The translations under genes and the position numbers were made by a program. A stretch of DNA of 64,000 nucleotides. Source: Dysidea avara. Taxonomy: Eukaryota; Porifera; Demospongiae; Dictyoceratida; Dysideidae. Shown here piece after piece: positions 1 through 11,930 of this stretch. The stretch covers positions 6,721,098-6,785,097 of the forward strand of contig NC_089276.1 in NCBI RefSeq assembly GCF_963678975.1, in the 5' to 3' direction. Positions within the stretch are counted from its first letter, which is position 1. Each line of letters opens with the position of its first letter. Under the pieces are notes generated by a model. That model did not search any database. It was not told the origin of the DNA and saw only the letters and a list, made by a program, of their open reading frames with translations.

Positions 1-1560
1 ATTTGTGTTAGTAAATGGCATGCTACTGAATTATAGTGGTAGTTAGAATTGTTTCTAAAATGAGTTAATGTCATAAATTGTCAGTACAGCAATAATACTG
101 AGCTAGCTACTATACCAAAGGAATTGTGACCAAACTATGTACCAAAACTTGACCATTATACTGTCTATCCCTCTAGGAGTGGGGAAGTGGTAACTTTACT
201 TCACTGTTTCTTAGTACATGAATCCTTACTTCATTGTATATGAATAACGTTAGTAGTTTTAAAACTGATTATAGTTTTGGAAAAGTGGTAAGGCCCTTCC
301 CAGCCAAAATGTGGAGTTCTATGAAACCTTTGGAACCCTCTGGATTCAATTAGAATGCACTTGTAATTTAGTGACATGTAGTCCCTGTTGTGATATTGAG
401 CAAAGCAAAAGCACTACAAGGCTCAAAATAAAGTTGTAGAACTATGGCAAAAATTGTGGTAAAAGCTGTACATGGGTGTCTTAAGGCGTACTGGTAAGAC
501 ACTATGCCCTACTAGAATTTAAAATTCCTAATTTTTCCTTGCATATTAATTCCAACAGATTTTTATACCTTATCTATAAAGACCTCAAATATTACTGTCA
601 AACTATATCAGATTTACAAAGTTCTTCTAACATTAATCATACATAATACCAAAACACTAAGACTTAAAAAAAGATTATATAACATTCAAATACTGTAACA
701 TACATGTCCAATTTGTACTGGAGCCGTTCATCTGCATAAAATAAATATATGGTAGGAAAACATTTAAAAATATCTTTTGGTACGTTACTGCAAGTTGTAT
801 AATATAACGGGATTGTTCAACTATATAGCCATGCAAATGCCAATGAACTTGCATTACACTAGTGTGAACATCCACATCCATATCATTATGTGGTTTCCAT
901 CCAAAATATAGTGAAACCTGTGTAGTAAGGACACCATGTAGTGACGTATCTAGATTCTCTGGTTTGGTAGGGGAGAGAGAGACACACACAGCGAGAGACA
1001 CAGAGAGAGACAGAGGTAATTGTCTTGCTCACAATGGCAGCCCTCCACCAACTATATTATTATATCACTGATAGAATACAGAAAAATCCCTATTTATAAC
1101 TGCATAAGTTGTTACACTGCTTCTCTGAATAGGGTGACTGCTCTATTAGAGTTATTGACTGCTTTATTAGAGTATCTTGATTAGACTTGAGTCTACTATG
1201 CTCCAAAATTTGCCTATTATGCTTTTTGGCATTCCCCCAATTTTCTGTCTATTATGCTTGTTTTTATGCTTTTCAGAAATGCATTATACTTTATTTTGTG
1301 TTTTTCTTTGTGCAGAGAAATTCTTTGTAACTAGGTTAATGGAAAAGTGTCACTTCAACTGCAACATACAAATAAAAGCAATAGCTCGCAAAGGGGGTGC
1401 GCTCCAGAATTAGTATATGTATTAGAGCAGGGGGTCTGTGGGAATATCTATAGTCCCTCAGAAGCTATAGTCATTATATCATAGTAGTTTTTTTGTATGT
1501 AAATAATTATGTGTAAAATATTACGCATTGTTTCTGAATAATTCAGATCGATCTTCTGAG
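1..1560. other. Left-end non-coding stretch
   Basis: No convincing gene is seen on either strand. The frames present lack recognisable domains and show no splice context. The stretch holds a GA/CA-rich low-complexity run at 968-1015 and two adjacent copies of the dispersed TGACTGCTCTATTAGAG motif (about 1,136-1,175). Confidence 0.6.
968..1015. repeat. GA/CA-rich low-complexity run
   Basis: Imperfect GA and CA dinucleotide tract of about 48 bp. Confidence 0.8.
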
Positions 1561-1632
1561 TTGTAGCAATTGATAATCCAAGGACAGCAACTGCTCAGTA
1601 TATACAATCATGTAACTTGCATTTGCAGCACC

Positions 1633-1799
1633 ATGCCAAGAGCCAGAACAAACACATTTCTACACTATTTCTTCCCATCCACCATCAGACTATGGAACTC
1701 CCTCCAAGAAGAAATTGTTAGCTCACCAGACTTCAATCACTTTAAAACACTTAGAAAATCATCTATATATTTAATCAATTGTATCTGTACTTGTACGTT
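1633..1799 (+). pseudogene. LINE reverse-transcriptase C-terminal fragment
   Basis: The translation contains FFPSTIRLWNSL followed by EEIVSSPDFNHFK. This is the conserved tail found after the reverse transcriptase of CR1/jockey-type LINEs, and the intact LINE at 17,657-20,386 has a comparable tail (VVNIWNLLPHHVVSSPT). Only the last 50 or so codons remain. The fragment is interrupted by a fold-back MITE at 1,800, and apparent 3' untranslated sequence (TTTGTATTTGTATACCCC and a GGCCGGCTTTG block) continues after that MITE at about 2,130-2,170. It is a dead 3' end. Confidence 0.7.
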
Positions 1800-2127
1800 A
1801 TCTAATCCAAAACAGCCAAGCTGTAAAAAAAAGTGTGCGGCCCTTAAAAAGGCTATGGTGGAAAAAGATGTGAAATCCAAGGTGGCGGCCAAGAAATGGC
1901 TGTGATGGTAGGTTAATGGTAAAAATTTTAATAACGAAAATTCAGGTGAATTTGGTGCCGCTTGGTCTTGGCACAAAATTCACCTGAATAGTGTTATTAA
2001 AATTTTTACCATTAACCTACCATCACAACCATTTCTTGGCCGCCACCTTGAATTTCACATCTTTTCACCATAGCCTTTTTAAGGGCCGCACACTTTTTTT
2101 TTACAGCTTGGCTGTTTTGGATTAGAT
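1800..2127. mobile_element. Fold-back MITE, type A (copy 1)
   Basis: The left half reads ATCTAATCCAAAACAGCC onward. The right half is its reverse complement and ends GGCTGTTTTGGATTAGAT. The two arms of roughly 150 bp pair almost end to end around a short centre near 1,950-1,970. It has no coding capacity; the frames across it only reflect the symmetry. A second copy lies at 27,543-27,863 with the same flanking sequence in inverted orientation, so the two are parts of a larger duplicated block. Confidence 0.9.
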
Positions 2128-2283
2128 TTCATTTCTTTTTGTATTTGTATACCCCAACTATGGCCGGCTTTGAGACTTTATAACCTATCTTCTTTTTCTT
2201 TATCACAGAAAGAAGAAAAGATGAAGAAGATGTACTTTAAATATTTTATCAGTAAATGTACAAATTATATATATAATACATAT

Positions 2284-2520
2284 GTGAACGGATTTGCGAA
2301 AAGGGGTCTTCCACACACATCCAATTTGCCAATTTTGACAATTGATAACTTCAGATTGGAAAGAGCTATTGCCTTGAAAGTTGGGCAGTGGTGAGCACCA
2401 CTATAGCTGAATACATGGTGAAATTGTCAGGTTAATATGTTACTTGAACACTGAGTTATGGTCTCCAACGTTTACGGAATTGGATGTGTGTGGAAGACCC
2501 CTTTTCGCAAATCCGGTCAC
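2284..2520. mobile_element. MITE type B (copy 1, complete)
   Basis: The left end reads GTGAACGGATTTGCGAAAAG and continues through GGGGTCTTCCACACACATCC. The right end is its reverse complement and finishes CGCAAATCCGGTCAC. The terminal inverted repeats are about 40 bp and the element is 237 bp. An element of identical length is at 48,914-49,150 and a half element is at 27,270-27,378. It is non-autonomous, with no frame of note. AT-rich flanks (ACATAT / ATATAT) obscure the target duplication. Confidence 0.88.
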
Positions 2521-3413
2521 ATATATTGATTACAGAAATCTCCATGGTGGTTTCTTTGTAACTGAACACTCTACAAGGTGACTTCTTCTAATTGCTCTCT
2601 CTACAGGGTGAATAGTTTGTAGCTGAACGATCTACAAGGTAACTTCTTCTAGCTGATCTCTCTACAGGGTGATGTGTTTGTAGCTGAATTCTGTATAGGT
2701 GATTTGTTTGCAGCTGAGCTCTTTACAGAATGGTTTCTTTGTAGCTGAACTCTCTAAAAGGTAACTTCTTCTAACTGAACTTTCTACAGGGCAATTTGTT
2801 TGTGGCTGAATTTTCTACAGGATGATTTCTTTGCAGCTGAACTCTCTACATGGTGGTTTCTTTGTAGCTGAACTCTCTACAAGGTGACTTCTTCTAGCTG
2901 ATCTCTCTACAGGGTGATTTGTTTGTAGCTGAACGATCTACAAGGTAACTTCTTATAGCTGATCTCTGTACAGGGTGATTTGTTTGTAGCCGAATTCTTT
3001 ACAGGTGATTTGTTTGTAGCTGAGCTCTTTACAGAATGGTTTCTTTGTAGCTGAACTCTCTACAAGGTAACTTCTTCTAAATGATCTTTCTACAGGGCAA
3101 TTTGTTTGTGGCTGAATTTTCTACAGGGTGATTTCTTTGCAGCTGAACTCTCTACATGGTGATTTCTTTGTAGCTGACCTCTCTGCAAGGTGATCCTTCT
3201 AGCTGATCTCTCTACCGGATGACTTGTTTGTAGCTGAACTCTCTAGAGGGTGATTTACTTGTAGCTGAACTCTCTACAAGGTAACTTCTTCTAGCTGATC
3301 TTTCTACAGGGTGATTTGTTTGTAGCTGAATTCTCTACAGGGCAATTTGTTTGCAGCTAAACTGCTGAACTCTCTACAAAGTGACTTCTTCTAGCTGAAC
3401 TCTCTACGGGTGG

Positions 3414-3752
3414 TCAGCGGCGGAGGAAGTAGTTGATTTGAGGGGGGGCTGGGCTGACCCAGACTTATTTCTATAGTTTGGTAAGGTGAGACCAAAAAAA
3501 AGAAAAGAAAAAGGTCACAACCAACTGACAAGAGCTTTCCACCTCACCAGCTACCATTTCTAGCTGATAAACTACATAAAAATCCTTACATAGCTCGCTA
3601 CACACTGACTACTTTATTAGAGTGACTGCTCTATTAGAGTATCTCGATCTTTATCACGGTTTTCAGCCCCAATCCAAGAAAGATAATTTCGGTGTGATAT
3701 CATTCTGAGGGGGGGTTTTAGCCCCCCTAGCCCCCCTCTTTCCGCCGCCTAT
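3414..3752. mobile_element. GC-tipped MITE type C inside the array (copy 1)
   Basis: A 339-bp insertion interrupts the tandem array and is flanked on both sides by GGTGG (3,409-3,413 and 3,753-3,757), a likely 5-bp target duplication. Its ends are imperfectly inverted: AGCGGCGGAGGAAG at the left against CTTTCCGCCGCCT at the right. The interior has runs of G near the left end and of C near the right end, and carries the dispersed TGACTGCTCTATTAGAG motif. No coding frame. Confidence 0.8.
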
Positions 3753-3979
3753 GGTGGCTTGTTTCTAACTGATCTCTCTACAGGGTGACTTGTTTCTACC
3801 TGAACTCTCCACAGGGTGATTTGTTTGTAGCTGAACTCTCTACAAGGTAACTTCTTCTAGCTGATCTTTCTACAGGGTGATTTGTTTGTAGCTGAATTCT
3901 CTACAGGGCAATTTGTTTGCAGCTAAACTGCTGAACTCTCTACAAAGTGACTTCTTCTAGCTGAACTCTCTACGGGTGG

Positions 3980-4318
3980 TCAGCGGCGGAGGAAGTAGTT
4001 GATTTGAGGGGGGGCTGGGCTGACCCAGACTTATTTCTATAGTTTGGTAAGGTGAGACCAAAAAAAAGAAAAGAAAAAGGTCACAACCAACTGACAAGAG
4101 CTTTCCACCTCACCAGCTACCATTTCTAGCTGATAAACTACATAAAAATCCTTACATAGCTCGCTACACACTGACTACTTTATTAGAGTGACTGCTCTAT
4201 TAGAGTATCTCGATCTTTATCACGGTTTTCAGCCCCAATCCAAGAAAGATAATTTCGGTGTGATATCATTCTGAGGGGGGGTTTTAGCCCCCCTAGCCCC
4301 CCTCTTTCCGCCGCCTAT
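3980..4318. mobile_element. GC-tipped MITE type C inside the array (copy 2)
   Basis: Same length as the copy at 3,414 and offset by exactly 566 bp, with the same GGTGG flanks. The surrounding array units are duplicated along with it, so this is one insertion followed by tandem duplication of the array segment rather than two insertions. Confidence 0.85.
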
Positions 4319-6111
4319 GGTGGCTTGTTTCTAACTGATCTCTCTACAGGGTGACTTGTTTCTACCTGAACTCTCCACAGGGTGATTTGTTTGTAGCTGA
4401 ACTCTCTACAAGGTAACTTCTTCTAGCTGATCTTTCTACAGGGTGATTTGTTTGTAGCTGAATTCTCTGCAGGGCGATTTGTTTGCAGCTGAACTCTCTA
4501 CATGGTAGTTTCTTTGTAGCTGAACTCTCTACAATGTAATTTCTTCTAGCTGAACTCTCTACGGGTGGCTTGTTTCTAGCTGATCCCTCTACATAGTCAC
4601 TTGTTTCTAGCTGAACTCTCTACAGGGTGACTTATTTGTAGCTGAACTCTCTACAAGGTAACTTCTTTTAGCTGATCTTTCTATAGGGTGATTTGTTTGT
4701 AGCTGAACTCTCTACATGGTAGTTTCTTTGTAGCTGAACTCTCTACAATGTAACTTCTTCTAGCTGGACTCTCTACGGGTGGCCTGTTTCTAGCTGATCT
4801 CTCTACAGGGTGACTTGTTTCTAGCTGAACTCTCTACAAGGTAACTTCTTCTAGCTGATCTTTCTACAGGGTGATTTGTGTGTAGCTAAATTCTCTACAG
4901 GGCGATTTGTTTGCAGCTGAACTCTCTACATGGTAGTTTCTTTGTAGCTGAACTCTCTACAATGTAACTTCTTCTAGCTGAACTCTCTACGGGTGGCTTG
5001 TTTCTAGCTGATCTCTCTACAGGGTGACTTGTTTCTAGCTGAAGTCTCTACAGGATGATTTATTTGTAGCTGAACTCTCTACAAGGTAACTTCTTCTAGC
5101 TGATCTTTCTACAGGGTAATTTGTTTGTAGCTGAATTCTCTACAGGGCGATTTGTTTGCAGCTGAACTCTCTACATGGTAGTTTCTTTGTAGCTGAACTC
5201 TCTACAATGTAACTTCTTCTAGCTGAACTCTCTACAGGTGGCTTGTTTCTAGCTGATCTCTCTACAGGGTGACTTGTTTCTAGCTGAAGTCTCTACAGGA
5301 TGATTTATTTGTAGCTGAACTCTCTTACATGGTGGTTTCTTTGTAGCTGAACTCTCTACAAAGTGACTTCTTCTAGCTGATCTACCTACAGGATGACTTG
5401 TTTCTAACTGATCTCTCTACAGGGTGACTTGTTTCTAGCTGAAGTCTCTACAGGGTGATTTATTTGTAGCTGAACTCTCTACAAGATAACTTCTTCTAGC
5501 TGATATTTCTACAGGGTAATTTGTTTGTAGCTGAATTCTCTACAGGGCAATTTGTTTGCAGCTGAACTCTCTACATGGTAGTTTCTTTGTAGCTGAACTT
5601 TCTACAATGTAAATTCTTCTAGCTGAACTATCTACAGGATGACTTGTTTCTAGCTGATCTCTGTACAGGGTGACTTGTTCCTAGCTGAACTCTCTACAGG
5701 TGATTTGTTTGCAGCTGAACTCTCTTACATGGTGGTTTCTTTGTAGCTGAACTCTCTACAAAGTGACTTCTTCTAGCTGATCTATCTACAGGATGACTTG
5801 TTTCTAACTGAACTCTCTACAGGGGTGATCTGTTCATAGTGGAACTTTCCACTGGGTGATTTGTTTGCAGTTAAACTCTTTGCATGATTGTTTCTTTGTA
5901 ACTGAACTCTCTACAAGGTAACTTCTTCTAGCTGATCTCTCTACAGGGTAATTTGTTTGTAGCTGAATTCTCTACAGGGTGATTTATTTGAGCTGAACTC
6001 TCTACATGATGGCTTCTTTGTAGCTGAACCCTCTATAAGGTACCTTCTTCTAGCTGATCTCACTACAGGGTGACTTGTTTGTAGCTGAATTCTCTACAGA
6101 ATAACTTGCAA

Positions 6112-6345
6112 TGTAATATTACTGAGTAAATTATAAATGCAGCTGAATGCTTTATTAGGGTGACTGTTCTATTAAAGTATCTCGATCTCGCATTTGCTGC
6201 ACGTAGTTGCCTTTCGAATCATAACTCAGCGATTTGTATTCCGATTCTTCTGTACTACTGCAAGGACTTTCTATGATGATTATTCCAGCTACATACTGAT
6301 TTTCAGCTCGTTGGTCTAAGCGGTTTGCCTGGTAGACACGAAAAC
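6112..6345. repeat. Inner inverted repeat, left copy
   Basis: This ~230-bp segment between the array and the central loop is the reverse complement of 7,218-7,455 with roughly 90% identity by eye. Shared landmarks are TGCAGCTGAATGCTTTATTA, the TGACTGTTCTATTA motif, GCATTTGCTGCACGT, GTACTACTGCAAG and GCCTGGTAGACACGAAAACT at the loop edge. Confidence 0.9.
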
Positions 6346-7217
6346 TTATCGAAGTGTATATTTAGCCGGTACCGGTTTGCAAACACTAACGGCTATTGTG
6401 CCGGCACTAGTAGGTTGCCCCGAGCATTCAACTTTAGGGGATGCGAAAAGTAGTTCCTTAGCGTTAGGGGTAGGCTAGGGTTCAGCTTTGGTTTCTTCTT
6501 CACTCTTGTTATATATAGAAGTCACTTCAGTCGGATGTTTATAACGTAGAAACTAAATAATGTGACTAGCTGCAGCACCGGTGGTATCAAGACACACGAT
6601 AGTGTGTCGTGCGGCCCGAGAAGCCGGCGCGCCACACCGTGAGTATATTAACAGGAAGAAAGAAAACGCAATTTTCACACCTATGTAGCTCTGTGATCCC
6701 TTATCCGATTGGAACCAAATTTGCTAGAGACGTGCCGCCCAGTTAGGGGAGTCTAGATACCAAATTTGAAGAAAATCGCTCCAGCCATTTCCGAGATACG
6801 AGCGAACAAAATTTCGTTTTAATTTCTTCGTTTTCTTCTTCTTCTTCTTCATTTCGCACACTTCGCAAAATTCGCCATAAAACACGAATGCTTGCTCGGA
6901 TTGGGCTGAAATTTGGCACACTTAAAGGGCTCATTAAGGCGGATCTCCGTACCAACTTTGGTAGGAATCCGATGAACATTCACGGAGTTATGACCGATTA
7001 TTTGCGTAAAATAAGGTCGAAGGTCTGTCACGCTTACAGGGTAAACCCCTTGGAGGAATCAGTTGAAAATTGATATGTAGATGGAGCAACCATCGTAGGA
7101 GTGCCTTTTTGTGGTTTGAAAGGAATCGGGATAAAGACCATGGAGATATGACACAAAACCCAACATGTGTCAAAATTACGCGATCGATTTTTATGAATTA
7201 AAAAAAACTATTAGTTT
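6346..7217. other. Central loop module of the fold-back structure
   Basis: About 870 bp between the inverted arms. 6,346-6,590 is specific to this copy. From about 6,592 on it matches 23,985-24,600. The shared part opens with two consecutive potential stem-loops, GACACAC-gata-GTGTGTC and then GCGGC...GCCGGC, followed by degenerate modules with phrases such as CCGATTGG..AAATTTG and CGAGATA. Short frames on both strands show no recognised domain and are not treated as genes. Confidence 0.7.
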
Positions 7218-7455
7218 TCGTGTCTACCAGGCAAACCACTCACAGCAATGAACTGACAATCAGTATGTAGCTGGAATAATCATCATAGAAAGTTCTTGCA
7301 GTAGTACAGAAGAATTGGATTACAAATCACTGAGTTATGATTCGAAAGGCAGCAACGTGCAGCAAATGCGAGATCGAGATACTCTAATAGAACAGTCACC
7401 CTAATAAAGCATTCAGCTGCATGTATAATTTACACAGTTATATTACATTGCAAGT
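7218..7455. repeat. Inner inverted repeat, right copy
   Basis: Mirror of 6,112-6,345. It begins with AGTTTTCGTGTCTACCAGGC next to the loop and runs through ATCGAGATACTCTAATAGAA towards the reversed array. Substitutions and a few small indels separate the two arms, so the inversion is not very recent. Confidence 0.9.
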
Positions 7456-8194
7456 TATTCTGTAGGGAATTCAGCTACAAACAAGTCACCCTGTAGTCAG
7501 ATCAGCTAGAAGAAGATACCTAATAGAGAGTTCAGCTACAAAGAAGCCATCATGTAGAGAGTTCAGCTCAAATAAATCACCCTGTAGAGAATTCAGCTAC
7601 AAACAAATTACCCTGTAGAGAGATGAGTTAGAAGAAGTTACCTTGTAGAGAGTTCAGTTACAAAGAAACAATAATGCAAAAAGTTTAGCTGCAAACAAAT
7701 CACCCAGTAGAAAGTTCCGCTATGAACAGATCACACTATAGAGAGTTCAGTTAGAAACAAGTCATCCTGTAGAGAGATCAGCTAGAAGAAGTCACATTGT
7801 AGAGAGTTCAGTTACAAAGAAACAATCATGCAAAGAGTTCAGCTACAAACAAATCACCCTGTAGAGAGATCAGCTAGAAACAAGTCATCCTGTAGAGAGT
7901 TCAGCTAGAAGAAATTACATTGTAGAGAGTTCAGCTACAAAGAAACTACCATGTACAGAGTTCAGCTGCAAACAAGTTGCCCTGTAGAGAATTCAGCTAC
8001 AAACAAATCACCCTGTAGAAAGATCAGCTAGAAGAAGTTACCTTGTAGAGAGTTCAGCTATAAACAAATCACCCTGTAGAGAGTTCAGCTAGAAACAAGT
8101 CACCCTGTAGAGAGTTCAGCTGGAAGAAGTCACATTGTAGAGAGTTCAGCTACAAAGAAACTACCATGTAGAGAGTTCAGCTGCAAACAAATTG
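7455..8194 (-). repeat. Tandem array of ~30-bp units, reversed arm
   Basis: Same units as 2,541-6,110 but in reverse complement (GTAGAGAGTTCAGCTACAAA, CACCCTGTAGAGAGATCAGC). The array runs directly into the block of N, so its real length and outer end are unknown. Confidence 0.93.
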
Positions 8195-8394
8195 NNNNNN
8201 NNNNNNNNNNNNNNNNNNNNNNNNNNNNNNNNNNNNNNNNNNNNNNNNNNNNNNNNNNNNNNNNNNNNNNNNNNNNNNNNNNNNNNNNNNNNNNNNNNNN
8301 NNNNNNNNNNNNNNNNNNNNNNNNNNNNNNNNNNNNNNNNNNNNNNNNNNNNNNNNNNNNNNNNNNNNNNNNNNNNNNNNNNNNNNNNNNNNNN
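8195..8394. other. Assembly gap (200 N)
   Basis: Exactly 200 undetermined bases. The left flank is mid-array and the right flank starts abruptly inside a segment duplicated at 50,853, so this is a likely scaffold join of unknown true size. Confidence 0.99.
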
Positions 8395-8610
8395 GTTACA
8401 ATTCTTTTGTCACGTGAAAAATAGCTATAGGACTATTTGTTTGGATTTTAAATGTGTCTGCTCACCTTTCATTGGTTGGTTTTCGCATGAGTCATTGTAG
8501 TACGACTGTGTGTGACTGACAACGGATGTGCAATCAAGTAATAGAAAATGTATCAGGGAAGCCATAAATACTCGGTAGTAAGTATGCTGAAACTGCATCT
8601 GCATAAACAG

Positions 8611-10005
8611 AATGGGTTTAAGAGATGTAATTAAATATGTTGTGGTATGTAGTGGAATTTTGTGTCTATTATTGCTGTATGGGAGTCTACACCTCCAATA
8701 ACCACTCCTAATAAGGCCATGCCAACTTTCCAGTACTGCAACTTGTATTAGTGACCATCTGTGTTTAAAGACCACCTTTGTACTCCAGTTTATTTCCATT
8801 TTTAGTCTGATTTACCATATAGTCCCACCGTCCCACCTTAAGCTTGTCCTGACTATAGCAAACAGTATTGAACATGGACACCACCATGTATCCATTAGTT
8901 ATCTTCTTAATTTACCACCACAGTAGTACAGTACACTTACATAGGCCAAAGCCACACTAAATAATATTATGCAGCCACCCTGTAACTTGGACAGCTTGAG
9001 AACTATGGCACTTGCTCATTATTTTAATGGAGTACACATCGGCACTGACCTCATAATGTTATTTTGGCTCCAGGGTTTTACTTTGTACACATTATAATAC
9101 ATGTGTGAAATTTACTAAGGCATTTTTAAATGTATTTCACTACTGTGCACACTTTGAAGACAGTAAAAGCAGTTTTGATTATATGGAACCATGATAAATA
9201 GTTCGTATTAGAAAACTCATAAAGTGTCTGGCCAAAGGTATGAGTGCATGCATGTGCTTAATTGTTAATTCTTATGGTATTGTTAATTGGGGCAATTAAT
9301 AAGAGTCCTGGCTATCAAGCTACCTATATTAATTTTTACTTTTCCACTGAACCTATGTAACCCACATAATGTAATTTTCAAAAACTTCAAAAACTGTCAG
9401 CTGTTTTTAAACCAAAACATTTGGAGTTTAGCTGTAAAAAAAGTAATAGCACCAGTTCACTTTAGATGAAAATGCTATACTGCTATAAAGAAGTTGTATA
9501 CTCAATTTGAAATGATGACCCACATGATGCGCCCATGTGAAGCATTGTGCCCATAATAGCATCATGCAATTCTAAACGTTGCATGCCATCCACCCTAAAT
9601 CAGGGGGCAATGCACCACACAAATGTTGTTGTTTTTTTTGTAAATGTTGGAAAGTTTACTAATTTATTCATTTATAAAGTACCCAATATCGGTAAATAGT
9701 GTGAAGTGTGGATTTTACTTAATACAAAAGGCATTTTCAAATCCACTTGTTCAAGAAGGATCGCTGTATAAGCCAGCTGCATTGGAAAACAAAACAGTAA
9801 ATCTGACTAAATAATTGTAGCACAAAGGTGGTCTTTCAATGCAGGTGGTCACTAATACAAATTGCACTGTACTTGGACATCTTCACTGTGTAAGGCAAAT
9901 TTGGCATGGCTTTATTAAGAGTGGTTATTAGAGGTGTACGCTCCCATAGAGCAATAATAGCCACTACATACCACAACATATTTAATTATATCTCTTGAAC
10001 CCATT
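8611..10005. mobile_element. Non-autonomous TIR element, ~1.4 kb (copy 1)
   Basis: 8,611-8,810 (AATGGGTTTAAGAGATGTAA inward) is the imperfect reverse complement of about 9,795-10,005 (ending TCTCTTGAACCCATT). The long terminal inverted repeats of about 200 bp carry the shared words GTGGTATGTAGTGG and ACCACTC..AATAA. The interior has only short frames without recognisable transposase. No clear target-site duplication was found. Copies lie at 51,069-52,463 and 62,159-63,619. Confidence 0.75.
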
Positions 10006-11930
10006 GTGGTCCTACCACGAAAATTTTATCAACAATAGACCATGATCCAATAATTATTCAGTAAAAATTCAAAGAATTTGAAGCAGCACTGTTTGAAATA
10101 TTAAGGATTGAAGTTTTTAATAGAGCCCTTTTAAACCTTAATTAAGTTGATATCCCATAATTTATGGATCACTTGAAAGGTCAATCAACAGTCTTTAATC
10201 ACTGAAACTTTGGTGATGAGCTACAGTAATTTTGTAACTCAAGACTGACTAATTTTTCATGAAATATTCAAAATATTTGTGGTCATACATCTAAAACTGT
10301 GTGGTGTATGGGGCCAAAAATTGGTATGGGTGATGAGTACCATAGGTACTCCAAACACACCAAGTTTCATCAAAATCTGAGAGGTGACCTTACGATTCCT
10401 TGGTGATTTGGTAGGGTCCGCAAACCAAAAAATCGATATCTTCAAATTAACTTACAAGCTATAGTCATGTATAGGATTAGGTCTAATCAAGAAAACACTA
10501 GAGTGGCAGCAAATTTTGCCCATCTCTTCTAGTGAAAATAATGCAAAATACCTTAAATTCAATTGATTTTTTGCCATCGTAATTTGCAATCTTATTTTTT
10601 GGGCCAAAACTCTCTCTGAAGCTTTGAGAGGTTGTCCACTCTTACTATGGAGTATAGGTAGTTTAACATAATTAATTAATATTTGGTAGTGACGTCGCGC
10701 GCATGGTCGATCGGCAAAAAATAGACGTTTCGTGATCTGGAGCACAGCAGACTTACAGGAAATACTACAACATTTACTGCAGTAATCACCTCCAAGTCAA
10801 GTACCTGTGTGCAGAATATGGTGAAGATCGAAGCTTGTTGACCATCTGGCTGAGACCAGAGTTGTCCGATTTAGCAAAAAATTGCTCCGTAATCCAACAA
10901 ATAATGCAGTCTCATGCACATAAGCACCTTTAAGTGTGTTGAATTATGGAAATGATTGCTCAGCACAAGTACAAACTTCTAGCGAAGAATAGATTACATA
11001 CATTTTAAGCAATAATGGCATGCTAAACGCGATTTATATTGCCAAAACCACCCCCTCGCAACTAATATCTAATTTTACGAAAAAATGTGGAATGTACTTG
11101 ACGACTGCTCTGAGTACAGTTAAATAAACATTTGTGATTGTTGATTTAAAATTTCAGTAGTGACATCATGTACAAAAATCATTTTCTGACTGTTCTATAA
11201 GAATATTTGACTGCTCTATTGGAGAGTTATAGCTACATTGCAGTGGTTGATGCAGGCATATAGCTGTATACGGCATGCTACAGTAAAATTATTGATGATA
11301 TTTGTTGCATACCAACAAATTAAAGTTAACATAATAGTGAGACTGGATATGTGGTTGTCTAACTGGTTGCATCATGCCATTTGTATTGATTGCAGGCTCA
11401 TGCCACGTACATGCTATGAACTACAATACCACAGAGGTCACAAATGGCTTCTGGGATGGGGAATGTGTCAGCAATAAATGAATCTAATTACACATCATGC
11501 ATGACTTAACAAATCTAATTATATCTTAGTTTCTCCAGAGGATTCTAGAACTTTCTTCACAAATTAGCGTAGACTATAAAAGCTACAGTGATAGTGGAAA
11601 GGCTGCATTTGACTAAACAGCAATCTACCTTGAGCTGGCTTATCTCTCTATTAACCCACCCCTCAGATTAGTAGGAATCGATGTGTACCTCTGTATAAGA
11701 CCCCTTTAATCCATTACCTATTTTCACTTCTCAAACATAATATTGGTAGCTGAGGATTGAGGGTGTTTTGCTGCCTTACATATTATGATAACTTCTGTGC
11801 TTACATATTACACTTCAGCCTTATATCCTACAGTTGTCGCTGTAATTCTTCCAGCTATGATGTCTGCTGCTGCTATAAGTACTGTGCAATAAATAATGTT
11901 TGTGCTACTGTTATGTAATGTGTGTGCTAG
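10006..11930. other. Non-coding part of the duplicated segment
   Basis: No gene is recognised; short frames lack domains. About 10,411-10,990 recurs in inverted orientation at 57,590-58,152. Two variants of the dispersed TGACTG(C/T)TCTATT motif lie at about 11,187-11,225. Confidence 0.6.

Larger units (their letters stand above)
2541..6110 (+). repeat. Tandem array of ~30-bp units, forward arm of fold-back structure
   Basis: The base unit is about 30 bp, of the form CTGAACTCTCTACAAGGTAA + CTTCTTCTAG. It alternates with CTGATCTCTCTACAGGGTGA + TTTGTTTGTAG, giving a ~60-bp higher-order pair. Copies are diverged throughout. The array is interrupted by a 339-bp element that occurs twice through a 566-bp tandem duplication. 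It ends at a non-repetitive segment that is mirrored further right, beyond which the same units run in the opposite orientation. Confidence 0.93.

Noticed and set aside
1800..2127. Coding frames on both strands across the fold-back region
   Set aside because: The same peptide-like words appear on both strands because the element is a palindrome; nothing like a protein domain is seen.
6724..7173. Cluster of 60-78-codon frames on both strands in the loop module
   Set aside because: The frames are not preserved as protein in the second copy at 24,000-24,600, where shifts and stops differ.
8425..8799. 124-codon minus-strand frame conserved at 50,883-51,257
   Set aside because: Conservation reflects the near-identical duplication. 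In the diverged third copy near 61,960-62,340 no frame of similar length remains, and part of it lies in a terminal inverted repeat.
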